From Willaertia magna (taxonomy: Eukaryota > Heterolobosea > Eutetramitea > Acrasida > Naegleriidae): DNA of 25,314 bases. The translations under genes and the position numbers were made by a program. The stretch is taken from contig CADWAF010004653.1 of assembly GCA_902984215.1 (NCBI GenBank), forward strand, positions 1 through 25,314, given 5' to 3'. Shown piece after piece: positions 1-8,933 of this stretch (position 1 is the first letter of the stretch; every line of letters starts with the position of its first letter). The notes under the pieces are model-generated. The model was given only the letters and a program-made list of their open reading frames with translations, did no database searches and had not been told where the DNA came from.

Positions 1-283
1 CGAAAATAAAAGAAGTAGGATATACTGTTAAATGATTGAACGAGTTCAATAACTTGTTTATTTTTGATTTACTTTTAAAATATTTTCTTTGACTATCTAC
101 TTTTCTAAACTTTAGTAAAATTAATTCTGTAATACTAAGGGAAATAATGTTTTAATTCTTTAAAAATTCAAGTTTTTCATAGCCATTAATAAGTAATTGA
201 TGGAAATTATTTGACTACGTTTGTACTTTGGTGTTTTTATGTATATTATTAAATAATGTTTAATTATTAACATTAATTTTTTC
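1..283. other. AT-rich flank, no gene seen
   Basis: The sequence is AT-rich with stops in all frames. I see no gene, RNA or clear repeat here. It lies downstream of the minus-strand coding relic that ends near 284 and probably holds its 3' flank. Confidence 0.5.
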
Positions 284-860
284 TTAAGTTACCGACATCT
301 TTTTCTTTTTACTGTTGCTACTTTTTACTCTTACATTACTTACTTTCTTTTTTTTTTCTTTGTTTCTACTCCTTTAACTTCTTTAACTTCATCATAATTT
401 TCTATTTCATTATCTCTTTTTCAAAGCTTTGTACTTCTTTAAGTGATTTTTCTTTTTGTTTGTTATTTTTTTTCTTTTTACTACTTTCGTTGTTGTTGTT
501 TTGGCTTTGACCTACTTCTATAGTGAAAAAATGATGTTTTTTTTTTAATAGGTACTTTATTTACTGTTTTTTTATCTTTAGATATTGATAATATTGTTGA
601 TGATTCTTTAATTTTATCTTTACTTTATTTTCAAATGTTTTCTTTTTACTACCAACATCACTGCTACTACTACCAATATTGCTACTGCTTCTAACATTAG
701 AAGATAATTGTTTTGCATTGTAATTAAATAAAAAACCTTCATCTAACAAAGTTTCTTCTATTTTTTTTTTTTTACGTTTACCAGTGCTCTTAAAAAATGA
801 TTTATTAGTATTTTTTTTATTGGTGGTTGATAATGATTGTTTAATAACATTTTTAGGCAT
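284..860 (-). pseudogene. Lys/Ser/Asn-rich protein gene, broken at homopolymers (copy 1)
   Basis: An open frame runs from an ATG at 858-860 (MPKNVIKQSL...) to a stop at 561. It is basic and Ser-rich (KRKKKK, SSNIGSSSSDVGSKKK), as in an unstructured nuclear or nucleolar protein. Coding-like peptide continues beyond the stop in other frames: KESSTILSISKDKKTV about 600-550, then VGQSQNNNNESSKKKK about 515-465, then DNEIENYDEVKEVKGVE about 410-360, then SNVRVKSSNSKKKK ending at a TAA at 284. The frame changes fall at A/T runs. This suggests a gene of roughly 190 codons that has decayed, or whose homopolymers are misassembled. An intron (GT near 557, TATAG near 521) was considered, but joining it does not restore one frame. 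The family is not recognised. Confidence 0.5.
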
Positions 861-1592
861 TTTTTTTAATTATTTTTTTTATTTTTGTAAAATTATATTA
901 TTTAGATTCTTTTTTTTCTAAATTATATTATTCGGATTCTTTTTTTAATTTGGAAATAATACTATTTGGTCATAATTTTAATTTTAGAAAAACCTATTAA
1001 TAGATTGAATTTTTTCGCTTTATTAACATTCGACACATATGTTAAGATCTTTTTTTTTTTATTTTTTATTTATTTAGTACAATAAATATTGGTATACATG
1101 TTGAATTTATTTTCTTTCATGATTTAACATTTTCCTTTTTTTTGGTAAGTCTTAGCATAGCTATCGAATTTTATGAAAATATATAATGTATATTTGGTTT
1201 ATATTGTTTTTTAAATTCTTTATTTTAATATTTTCATTTTTTGAGAATCCTTCACATATGTTAAGACTTTCTTATTTTGGTTCTATTATCTTATTTGACA
1301 AGTCTTAGCATAACTATTGAACTTTATGAAAATGTATAATATATATTTTGCTTGTTTTGTTTTCTAAATTATTATTTTTTTAATATTCGACATACATACC
1401 AATATTTATATACCGATACCCATATACCAACATTTATATGTTAACATCTATGTGTCGACATCCATATATTGATATTCATATACCTACACTCATATGCCGA
1501 CACCTATATGCTAATATTTATATGTCGACACTTATGTGCTGATATTTTTATATTTATAATTTTATTAAAATTTAAATATTTTAATATTTTAT
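367..1592. repeat. Tandem duplication, copy 1 (left)
   Basis: This is the left unit of a head-to-tail duplication. It begins at the string tactcctttaac and ends just before the same string recurs at 1593. It matches 1593-2824 nearly base for base, with scattered substitutions. Small homopolymer and short-motif indels drift the offset between 1235 and 1232. Each unit holds, left to right, part of a minus-strand coding relic, a 30-bp direct repeat (aaattatatta at 890 and 920), two related blocks starting aagtcttagcata (1147 and 1300), and a 14-bp minisatellite. The high identity suggests a fairly recent event, such as unequal crossing-over. No terminal inverted repeats are seen, so a transposon is not indicated. 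Confidence 0.93.
1396..1549. repeat. 14-bp-period minisatellite, 11 units (copy 1)
   Basis: Eleven consecutive degenerate units fit a strict 14-base register with no indel, for example ataccgatacccat, ataccaacatttat, gtgtcgacatccat, atgccgacacctat, atgtcgacacttat. Positions 1-2 are mostly at or gt, the middle is cgaca/tgata-like, and the end is mostly cat or tat. The period is not a multiple of three and stops occur in the frames, so it is not protein-coding. Confidence 0.88.
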
Positions 1593-2092
1593 TACTCCTT
1601 TAACTTCTTTAACTTCTTTAACTTCATCATGGTTTTCTATTTCATTATCTCCTTTTCAAAGCTTTGTACTTCTTTAAGTGATTTTTCTTTTTGTTTGTTA
1701 TTTTTTTTCTTTTTACTACTTTCGTTATTGTTGTTTTGGCTTTGACCTACTTTTATAGTGAAAAAATGATGTTTTCTTTTTTAATAGGTACTTTATTTAC
1801 TGTTTTTTTATCTTTAGATATTGATAATATTGTTGATGATTCTTTAATTTTATTTTTACTTTATTTTCAAATATTTTCTTTTTACTACCAACATCACTGC
1901 TACTACTACCAATATTGCTACTGCTTCCAACATTAGAAGATAATTGTTTTGCATTATAATTAAATAAAAAACCTTCATCTAACAAAGTTTCTTCTATTTT
2001 TTTTTACGTTTACCAGTGTTCTTAAAAAATGATTTATTAGTATTCTTTTTATTGGTGGTTGATAATAATTGTTTAATAACGTTTTTAGGCAT
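1593..2092 (-). pseudogene. Truncated second copy of the Lys/Ser-rich gene
   Basis: This repeats the start of the gene in copy 1, beginning at an ATG at 2090-2092 (MPKNVIKQLL...). A 4-base-shorter T-tract at about 1996-2004 shifts the frame after KRKK, and the C-terminal part (EGFLFNYNAKQLSSNVGSSS...) continues in another frame. The gene body then runs into the duplication junction at 1593, where the frame reaches a stop within a few codons of unrelated sequence. This copy therefore cannot make the full product of copy 1. It is most simply a duplication by-product. Confidence 0.6.
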
Positions 2093-2627
2093 TTTTTTTA
2101 ATTATTTTTTTTATTTTTGTAAAATTATATTATTTAGATTCTTTTTTTTCTAAATTATATTATTCGGATTCTTTTTTTAATTTGGAAATAATACTATTTG
2201 GTCATAATTTTAATTTTAGAAAAACCTATTAATAGATTGAATTTTTTCGCTTTATTAATATTCGACACATATGCTAAGATCTTTTTTTTTTTTATTTTTT
2301 ATTTATTTAGTACAATAAGTATTGGTATACATGTTGAATTTATTTTCTTTTATGATTTAACATTTTCTTTTTTTTTGTAAGTCTTAGCATAGTTATCGAA
2401 CTTTATGAAAATATATAATGTATATTTGGTTTATATTGTTTTTTAAATTCTTTATTTTAATATTTTCATTTTTTGAGAATCCTTCACATATGTTAAGACT
2501 TTCTTATTTTGGTTTTATTATCTTATTTGACAAGTCTTAGCATAACTATTGAACTTTATGAAAATGCATAATATATATTTTGCTTGTTTTGTTTTCTAAA
2601 TTATTATTTTTTTAATATTCGACATAC

Positions 2628-2781
2628 ATACCAATATTTATATACCGATACCCATATACCAACACTTATATATTAACATCTGTGTGTCGACATCCATATA
2701 TTGATATTCATATGCCTATACTCATATACCGACACCTATATGCTAATATTTATATGTCAACACTTATGTGCTGATATTTTT
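2628..2781. repeat. 14-bp-period minisatellite, 11 units (copy 2)
   Basis: This is the same array in the right duplication unit, offset exactly 1232 from copy 1, again 11 units of 14 bases. It differs from copy 1 only by scattered, mostly transition-type substitutions (for example atattaacatctgt for atgttaacatctat). Unit number and register did not change after the duplication. Confidence 0.88.
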
Positions 2782-2824
2782 ATATTTATAATTTTATTAA
2801 AATCTAAATATTTTAATATTTTAT

Positions 2825-5340
2825 CTCTCAAATTTTATTAAACAGTTGACTAGCATTTACTAATGAGCTGTTTAACTTTAGTGAAGTTTTAAATGAAAAA
2901 AGATAATTTAAATAATGCTGAAATTTCAAAAACTAAAGAATTAATAAAAAAATACAATAAAATAGCAATAAAAAAATAACAAATATTTATTATAAATAAA
3001 AGCTTTTTTAGTTATATTATATAAAAATTATATAAAATATCAAGTTTTTTTATAAAAATATTGTAATGTTTGAATAAAAAAAGTTAATATAAGAACTTTA
3101 ATTTTTATTAAAAAAAACTATTTTTTAAATAATTTTATTAAACTATCCTCCTTTAAATAAATCAAATATTTATTTTTCTTCTTTAAAATTAGATTCACAA
3201 AAATAATAAATTATTGATTTTCTATATTTTTTAACTTTTTAATATTATAAAATAACTTTTTTTTATTAAAAACAATAAAATCACCTTCTTAATATCAATA
3301 ATACTAAAATATCATTAATTAAAAATAAATAATAATCAATAAATTTATAATTATATTTTAATTTTTAAAAATGTTCTTATTTAAATACTTTAAAAAAATT
3401 AAAATAATTAATAAAAAAATTATAGTTTAAAGATAATGTCTATTTTTGTTTTAGCTGTAATAATTAAATGTTTTATAAATTAATTATATTAATATTTTTA
3501 TTATTTAATTAAAAAATAGTAATAAATTATTAATTTTTATTATTACTATAATTATTTTATTAATTACATTTTTAATAATAATTTTTTTATATTTTTTTAT
3601 ATTATAAAAATAATTTTTAATATATATTTTTATTAATATAAATTAATTAATATATAAATTATTTTTATTTATTTTAATAATAAATTAAATAATAAAATAA
3701 TTTTTTTTAAAAATATTTATTAAAAATTTATAAAACTTAAATTAATTTATTATTTTTTTATATTCTTTAATAAATTCAAAATTTACTATTATTAATAATA
3801 TTTCAAGATTATAATTAAAAATTAATTATTTAAAATAAATTTTAAATAAATATTTTTTTATAATATTATTATTTTTACAATAAATTATTAATTATTTAAT
3901 TTTAAAACTTTTTATTATGTATTTAAAATTATATTTAAATAATAAAATATCTTTAAATTTATTAAAAATAAATATTTATTTATTTATTACAAATATTTAT
4001 TTATTTATTTTTACAAATTTATTAATTAATTATTCTTAATTTTTATATTTTAAAATTTATTTTCTAATTTTAAATAAATATATTTATATAATGAAAAATA
4101 TTGTAAAAAATAATTTATTTATAAATATTTAATAGTAATTCTATATTGATAATATTTAAAATAATTAATATTTAAAATATAATATAAAATAAAACTATAT
4201 TTTATAAAAATTAATTTAAATAATAAAAATATTTATAAAAACAAATATAATTAAAATCTTTTAATAATTTAATGTTTAAAAATAAAATTAAAAAATTATA
4301 ATTATTTTATAATATTATCTATTCTTTAAAAAAATCTTTTAAACTTTTAAAAAATCAAAAAAAAATAATTATAAAATTTTTAATATTACAAAAAATAAAA
4401 AAGTACATATAATTATATAATTAAAAGTATTCTATATAGAAAATCAAATATATTTCTATATAATTCTATATAGAAAATCAAATATTTTTTTTTAAACTTA
4501 TTTAAAGATTTTAATAATAAAAAATATATTTAATTCTATTATAAAATATAAAATTTTATTTAAATTTATAGTTATATATAAATTTTAAATTTTATATATA
4601 AAACTTTTTTTAAATATTAATTTATCTATTTACAAACAAATATAGTAAATTTTTTTTAATAATAATAATATATTTTATAAAAAACAATCTTTATTTAAGG
4701 TATTTTATTTAAAAAAAAGTTATTTTAATTAAATTTTATAGACAGTATAATTTTATTGACAAAAAACTATTTTCAATATTTTATTATATAAATTTAAATC
4801 AAATTAACTATAAATTTTATCTTTTTGACATTAAATATTTAATATTTTTATCATTAAAATTTATTATTTAATTTTTTATTGATTTAAAGTTTAATATTAT
4901 AAAAACAAAAGAACATACTATAAAAAAAAATAAACAAAAAAGGAAAGTAATATTAAAAAAAAAATTTATTTATTATCAAAAATAACAAAACAATATATAA
5001 AACAAATAACAATTTTCAATCAACAATCCAAATAAAAACTTTTACAATAAATAAAAACAATCAAATAAATAAATAAATATTTAAAAATTAATTAAAATAA
5101 ATATAAAAAATATTAAATGTAATTAAATATAAAAAATAAATAAAATAAAAAATATAAATAAATAAAATAAATAATATAAAAAACAATTAAAAGAAAAAAA
5201 TTAATTTAAATATAATATAAATTATTTCTTTTGTAAATCTTTGAATTGTTTTTATAATAAATTAATAAACTTTATCAAGTTAACTTTATTATTGTAAAAA
5301 TACTTAATAGAATATTTTTTTTTTTATTATTTTCAAAAAC
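2825..5340. other. Extremely AT-rich gene-free tract
   Basis: This stretch is almost only A and T, especially 3470-5220, with dense stops in every frame and no recognisable gene or RNA. Minor structures seen: an 8-bp inverted repeat ttaaacag/ctgtttaa (2838-2845 and 2868-2875), a tandem of about 21 bp (aaatatttatttatttatt) near 3970-4013, and a 23-bp exact direct repeat at 4429 and 4463. It may be old decayed repeats or a structural AT island. Nothing in the sequence decides between these. Confidence 0.6.
4429..4485. repeat. 23-bp exact direct repeat, two copies
   Basis: The 23 bases at 4429-4451 recur exactly at 4463-4485, a 34-bp spacing, each starting attctatatagaaaatc. The spacer contains a partial third copy of the tctatata core. 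In DNA this AT-rich, a 23-base exact match with internal G and C is more than composition alone would give. Function is unknown. Confidence 0.7.
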
Positions 5341-5952
5341 AAATATTGTTTTATCTTTTTTTTTCTTTTTTCCATTAAAAAAAAACTCTATTATAAGAAT
5401 CATCATTTTTTTTATATTATTTATTTTATAAGTCTTAATGTTTTTATTGGACTTAAGAAAAGAAAAATTATTATTGTAAACAATATAAACAATTTTAATC
5501 TTTCAACTACCATAACACTATTACATAAAAGTTCTAATACATAAAAAGATTTCTTATAGTTTATAAAAAATACATTATTTAATAAGAAATTAATACAAAG
5601 TGATTACTTTATAATAGATAATACTAATATTCATAAAGATTATTCAATATTTGAAGAGTTGTTGGAATTATTAGATAAAAAAAGAGTAAAGTTAATCTTT
5701 TTACTAATATATTCTCCTAAACTTAATTCGTATAAATTATTATTTCACATAATCAAAATAAAATTAAAGAACATAAAATAATATAAAAGTATAACAGTAT
5801 TCACTTAATTAATTCATTTGTCAGCAATTTTTATTATTATTGATATTGTTAAAAACTTTTATTATCACTGTATTTTCAACTTTAAGAAAAAATTAAATAG
5901 AAACATTATAAATCACAACTCTGATTCGAAGGGATTTTGTAAAATAAATTAG
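5341..5952 (+). pseudogene. Decayed Tc1/mariner-type DDE transposase, 3' half
   Basis: One plus frame holds the C-terminal signature of Tc1/mariner (IS630-superfamily) transposases. FIIDNTNIHKD (about 5608-5640) matches the vlDNasiHk block with the second catalytic Asp. LLIYSPKLNS (about 5701-5730) matches the LPpYSPelNP block, followed by a helix (LFHIIKIKLKN) in place of the usual ExxWxxIK. The catalytic Glu (or Asp) after YSPxLN is replaced: the sequence reads SYKLLF. The same frame continues to AIFIIIDIVKNFYYHC (about 5825-5872), resembling the family's C-terminal WfrHCGY-like end. In-frame stops occur at 5542, 5557, 5779 and 5806. Upstream, 5341-5541 is open but only weakly transposase-like. 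It cannot encode an active enzyme. No inverted terminal repeats were found. Confidence 0.75.
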
Positions 5953-6046
5953 TTTAATAAATTAAATTAAATTTAATTACTTACTCAACACAACTTTACA
6001 CACTCAACACAAATTTCCTTTGCCGGACTTTCTAAAAATAAAAAAG

Positions 6047-6340
6047 TTGCGTAAATTAGAACCGAAAAAACAGTATAAAACCAGATACTACAGAGTTGAA
6101 GAAAAATGAAATTATTGAGGAATACACACTAGAAACAATGTGCACAAAGAATTATTCTAGTCTCCCATATCATTGTAAGCGCTTAGGCTTGGAAAAAAGT
6201 AAATTCTTAAACAAAGATTGATTGACCATATTAGGTTGGGTGTTTGTTTTATTTTAAGACTAGGTTATTCGAAGAGTTCACCTTTTTGAGGCGAGCTGTA
6301 TATAACAGTTTTATTTTTAAATATTTAAATATTTAAATAT
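6047..6340 (+). pseudogene. Coding relic of unknown origin, several frames
   Basis: Here the base composition is clearly less AT-rich than to the left. Three short protein-like stretches follow each other in shifted frames: LRKLEPKKQYKTRYYRVEEK (6047-6106), NEIIEEYTLETMCTKNYSSL and onward to a stop at 6219 (from 6105), and FKTRLFEEFTFLRRAVYNSF (about 6255-6315). They do not join into one frame, and I do not recognise a family. It may be the remains of another mobile element or host gene. It sits just downstream of the minus-strand HEPN gene, so part of it may also be that gene's 3' UTR. Confidence 0.3.
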
Positions 6341-8716
6341 CTAATTTTGTTGAACTACTTCACAGGCCGAATAATAAAATAGACTTCCATTTTCTGTGAG
6401 TACACCGTATTCTTCATCTGTTAAATTGTCAGTTGGAATTACATCTTCGTAACTTATTTCTAAATTATTAATTCCAGAAGGGACATGTTCATAGGTTTGG
6501 TTCTGCATAAAGTATTGCAATAAATTGAAATTCTCAAAAGTGTTTACCTTAATTTCCTTAATTAACAATGATTGCAAAGATGTTTTACATTGAACTAAAT
6601 TAAATTTAACAATCGGTTTGACACAATAATTAATAAATAACTGTACGTCATTATCATCCATTCTTTCCTTCATTAAAATTGATCTACCAAATAAAAAGAT
6701 TGTAGCTTGAAAATGATAAGTGACAGTATCTGCCCAAAGCGATTCTTTTAATTTTGGAAAAGTAAATAATGTTGTTTTCTGTAAAAATTCAATACAATAA
6801 ATAAAACATTTAATACTTTCCAAATAATTTAAATTTGCTAAATTTTCATAACCTTTATACAAAACCCTATAATATCTTCTAAATTCATTGTACTGTTCAA
6901 ATAATAATTTTAATTTCACATTATTAAAATTTGAAATAACTAATTCTTTAGCTAAATCAATTACATTATTTGAAATATTAAAAATTTTACTAATTTCTTT
7001 ATAAATTTCATCTTTAAATTCATTATTATTTTTAAATATTTTTAAATGTATTGTAGCTATTGTAAATGAATTAAACAAATCTAAATATTCATTTCTTCTT
7101 TCATTTTCAATATTTAAAATTATAAACCAAAAGAACCAAATAAATTCTTTTAAACGAATATCGTATGCGACATTTGATTGATTTTTAACATTTCTTGACA
7201 TTGTAATTATCTTTTGAATTTCTAATTTAATTTCTTCAATTATTAAAGTTTCCTTTTCTTTATATAATAAATTAATTTCCTTAAATAGATAAGGTGATTG
7301 TGGAATAATATCTAATAAAAAATAGTTAATTAAATTTTCATTATTTTTTTTATCTTTTTCATTATTATTTTGTAATTTTTCTAATAATTTTTGTAAAGAA
7401 TAAATTGTAATTTCTTTACATTTTTCATAATTTTGTAAATTTTCATTTAATTGTTGTTCATCTTCATTCTTTAATTGTTGACTAAAATTAAAATTTTCAT
7501 AAAATCTCATTTTCATAATTTCTCTATTTTCTTGTTTTTTAATAAATTCTTTAAAAGATGAAATTAAATGTTGAATTGAAATTATTCTCTTTTCCATAAA
7601 TTTTAAATGTTCTGAATATTCATTTATATTATTATTTCCCTTATTTAGAACATATTGTAAACATTCTTCAGTTAAGGTTTTAATATCTTCTAAACATTCC
7701 ATAACTAAATTAACATCTACAATTCCTTTACGATATTGAAAATGTGCCCATTTATTTCTAATATCTCTAACTCTTATTAATAATATACTAAATTTTTTTG
7801 ACATTTGGCATTTCTTTTTAAAAATACTAAAAATAACAGACATATCAATTTCTTCAAATGTTTTTTTAGAATTCTTATTAATTAATTGTTGTTCTACTTG
7901 TATATCTTCTTTTGTTAATTTTAATACATTGTAAAATATATATTGTGATGTTGTTGTAAATTGATAAAATCCTTTACGTAAAAAATCTTGATTTGACGTT
8001 TCAAATGTTGAAACTACTTTTTGAGTGTTGGCATTTAGAAAAGTACCTGTAATTAATTCATTTCCTTTTAAAGTTTCATTTATGTTATTTTGTAAATTTG
8101 GTTGTGAGCTAGTTGTCAACTGAAAGAGATTGCTGTTATTATTACTGTTATTAATACTTTCTCTTTTTCTTACAAGTTTCTTAAAAGGGTTGTTTTGTTC
8201 TTCTTCTTTGTTTAATGTTGTTGTAGAAGGCGAAGGAGAATTCTTCTTTTCTGGGCTATTGACAACTTTATTATTGTTAATACTGTTATTAAATAATGAT
8301 TGATTGGCAGTGTTGTTATTTATAATTTCATTATTTTGTAATAATTGATTATTATTGTAATTGTCATTAAATGTTAATTGTTGATTTAAATAAAATTTAA
8401 ATCTATTCATAAATTGATAAATATTTGGAATAATTCTAGATTCAAAATAGAAATAAAAATCACTTCTTTTAAATTCAAATGTAATTAAATCATATAATTT
8501 TGAAATTGAAACAAAATGTTTAATGTTCTCTTCAGAATTGTTTTCAGAAATTGTGATTGGTTGTTGATCCCATCTTACAAGTAACATATTTAAAGAATGT
8601 AATAAAACTTTTCCATCTTCTAGGAAAGTGGAAAGTTTAGTTATTGGCATCATTGAAAATTGTTGAAAGAATTCAAGCAATTCCTTTTCTTCTTTGGATG
8701 TGATGTTATTGATCAT
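6341..8716 (-). CDS. HEPN-domain protein (Swt1-like R-x4-H motif), 791 aa
   Basis: An intact frame from ATG (8714-8716) to TAG (6341-6343). Residues about 225-355 form a helical block with VRDIRNKWAHF. R320-N-K-W-A-H325 is the R-x4-H signature of HEPN domains and resembles the RNRWAH of Swt1-family HEPN proteins. In many HEPN proteins this pair is the RNase active site; others are inactive binding modules, so activity here is inference. Residues about 10-105 resemble a calponin-homology fold (FLEDGKVLLHSL, then ENIKHF), a weak call. An Asn-rich linker covers about 115-215. The C-terminal half is all-helical and Lys/Glu/Asn-rich, with a TPR-like stretch (NYLESIKCFIYCIEFLQ). No signal peptide or membrane segment is visible. 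The upstream minus-strand neighbour is a P-loop NTPase gene 217 bp away. Existence of the gene is certain; its function is not known. Confidence 0.6.
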   Translation of the reverse strand: MINNITSKEEKELLEFFQQFSMMPITKLSTFLEDGKVLLHSLNMLLVRWDQQPITISENNSEENIKHFVSISKLYDLITFEFKRSDFYFYFESRIIPNIYQFMNRFKFYLNQQLTFNDNYNNNQLLQNNEIINNNTANQSLFNNSINNNKVVNSPEKKNSPSPSTTTLNKEEEQNNPFKKLVRKRESINNSNNNSNLFQLTTSSQPNLQNNINETLKGNELITGTFLNANTQKVVSTFETSNQDFLRKGFYQFTTTSQYIFYNVLKLTKEDIQVEQQLINKNSKKTFEEIDMSVIFSIFKKKCQMSKKFSILLIRVRDIRNKWAHFQYRKGIVDVNLVMECLEDIKTLTEECLQYVLNKGNNNINEYSEHLKFMEKRIISIQHLISSFKEFIKKQENREIMKMRFYENFNFSQQLKNEDEQQLNENLQNYEKCKEITIYSLQKLLEKLQNNNEKDKKNNENLINYFLLDIIPQSPYLFKEINLLYKEKETLIIEEIKLEIQKIITMSRNVKNQSNVAYDIRLKEFIWFFWFIILNIENERRNEYLDLFNSFTIATIHLKIFKNNNEFKDEIYKEISKIFNISNNVIDLAKELVISNFNNVKLKLLFEQYNEFRRYYRVLYKGYENLANLNYLESIKCFIYCIEFLQKTTLFTFPKLKESLWADTVTYHFQATIFLFGRSILMKERMDDNDVQLFINYCVKPIVKFNLVQCKTSLQSLLIKEIKVNTFENFNLLQYFMQNQTYEHVPSGINNLEISYEDVIPTDNLTDEEYGVLTENGSLFYYSACEVVQQN

Positions 8717-8756
8717 TTTTGCGTTATTTTTTTTAAAGTTTTGTAAAGCCGAAGCT

Positions 8757-8836
8757 CAGAATTCTGAATCTTAAAATAGCAAGTGAATTGTTAATCACAG
8801 AATTCTGTTAGTATTAATAATAACAAAATTCTGTGA
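8757..8836. promoter_or_regulatory. CAGAATTCTG palindromes and inverted repeat upstream of the HEPN gene
   Basis: In the 217-bp spacer, 40-120 bp before the HEPN gene's ATG, the palindrome CAGAATTCTG occurs twice (8757-8766 and 8798-8807, the second extending to ACAGAATTCTGT). A further half copy gives a perfect 10-bp inverted repeat: TCACAGAATT (8795-8804) with AATTCTGTGA (8827-8836), 22-base loop. More partial copies (cagaacag, cattctgtg) follow to 8895. They could be binding sites in the promoter or a hairpin. The 3' UTR of the next gene also lies here. Confidence 0.45.
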
Positions 8837-8933
8837 GTGTTTTTCAGAACAGAAATAACAATAATATCAAGAAAGTCAATTTTCATTCTGTGCTAAATAC
8901 AATTTAACGTAACGTTGTAACTTGCACCTAAAC

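Larger units (their letters stand above)
1593..2824. repeat. Tandem duplication, copy 2 (right)
   Basis: This is the right unit of the duplication and abuts copy 1 directly. Differences from copy 1 include a third taacttctt-type 9-mer near its start (two in copy 1), a T-tract of 9 instead of 13 inside the coding relic (near 1996-2004), and a C interrupting the T-run near 1776. It ends at ttttaatattttat, after which the sequence diverges (ctctcaaatt). Its left end cuts the minus-strand coding relic, so this copy lacks that gene's 3' end. Confidence 0.93.

Noticed and set aside
521..557. Intron in the minus-strand Lys/Ser-rich gene (GTACCT...TATAG)
   Set aside because: Joining these sites does not restore one open frame, and copy 2 has lost the TATAG acceptor (tataaaag). 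Homopolymer indels explain the frame changes better.
1396..1549. CRISPR-like array
   Set aside because: The units are contiguous 14-mers without unique spacers, and the window is eukaryotic.
1691..1936. Plus-strand 81-codon hydrophobic open frame inside the duplication
   Set aside because: Its Phe/Leu/Tyr content is the reverse-strand reading of Lys/Asn-rich coding sequence and T-runs. The minus strand has the better coding pattern.
2198..2380. Plus-strand 60-codon open frame
   Set aside because: Phe/Ile-rich by composition. The same region of copy 1 does not keep it open in the same form, and no homology is seen.
5925..6290. Possible tRNA T-loops (attcgaaggg near 5932 and attcgaagag near 6270)
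   Set aside because: TTCGA-like strings occur, but no matching T-stem, anticodon arm or acceptor stem can be drawn on either strand.
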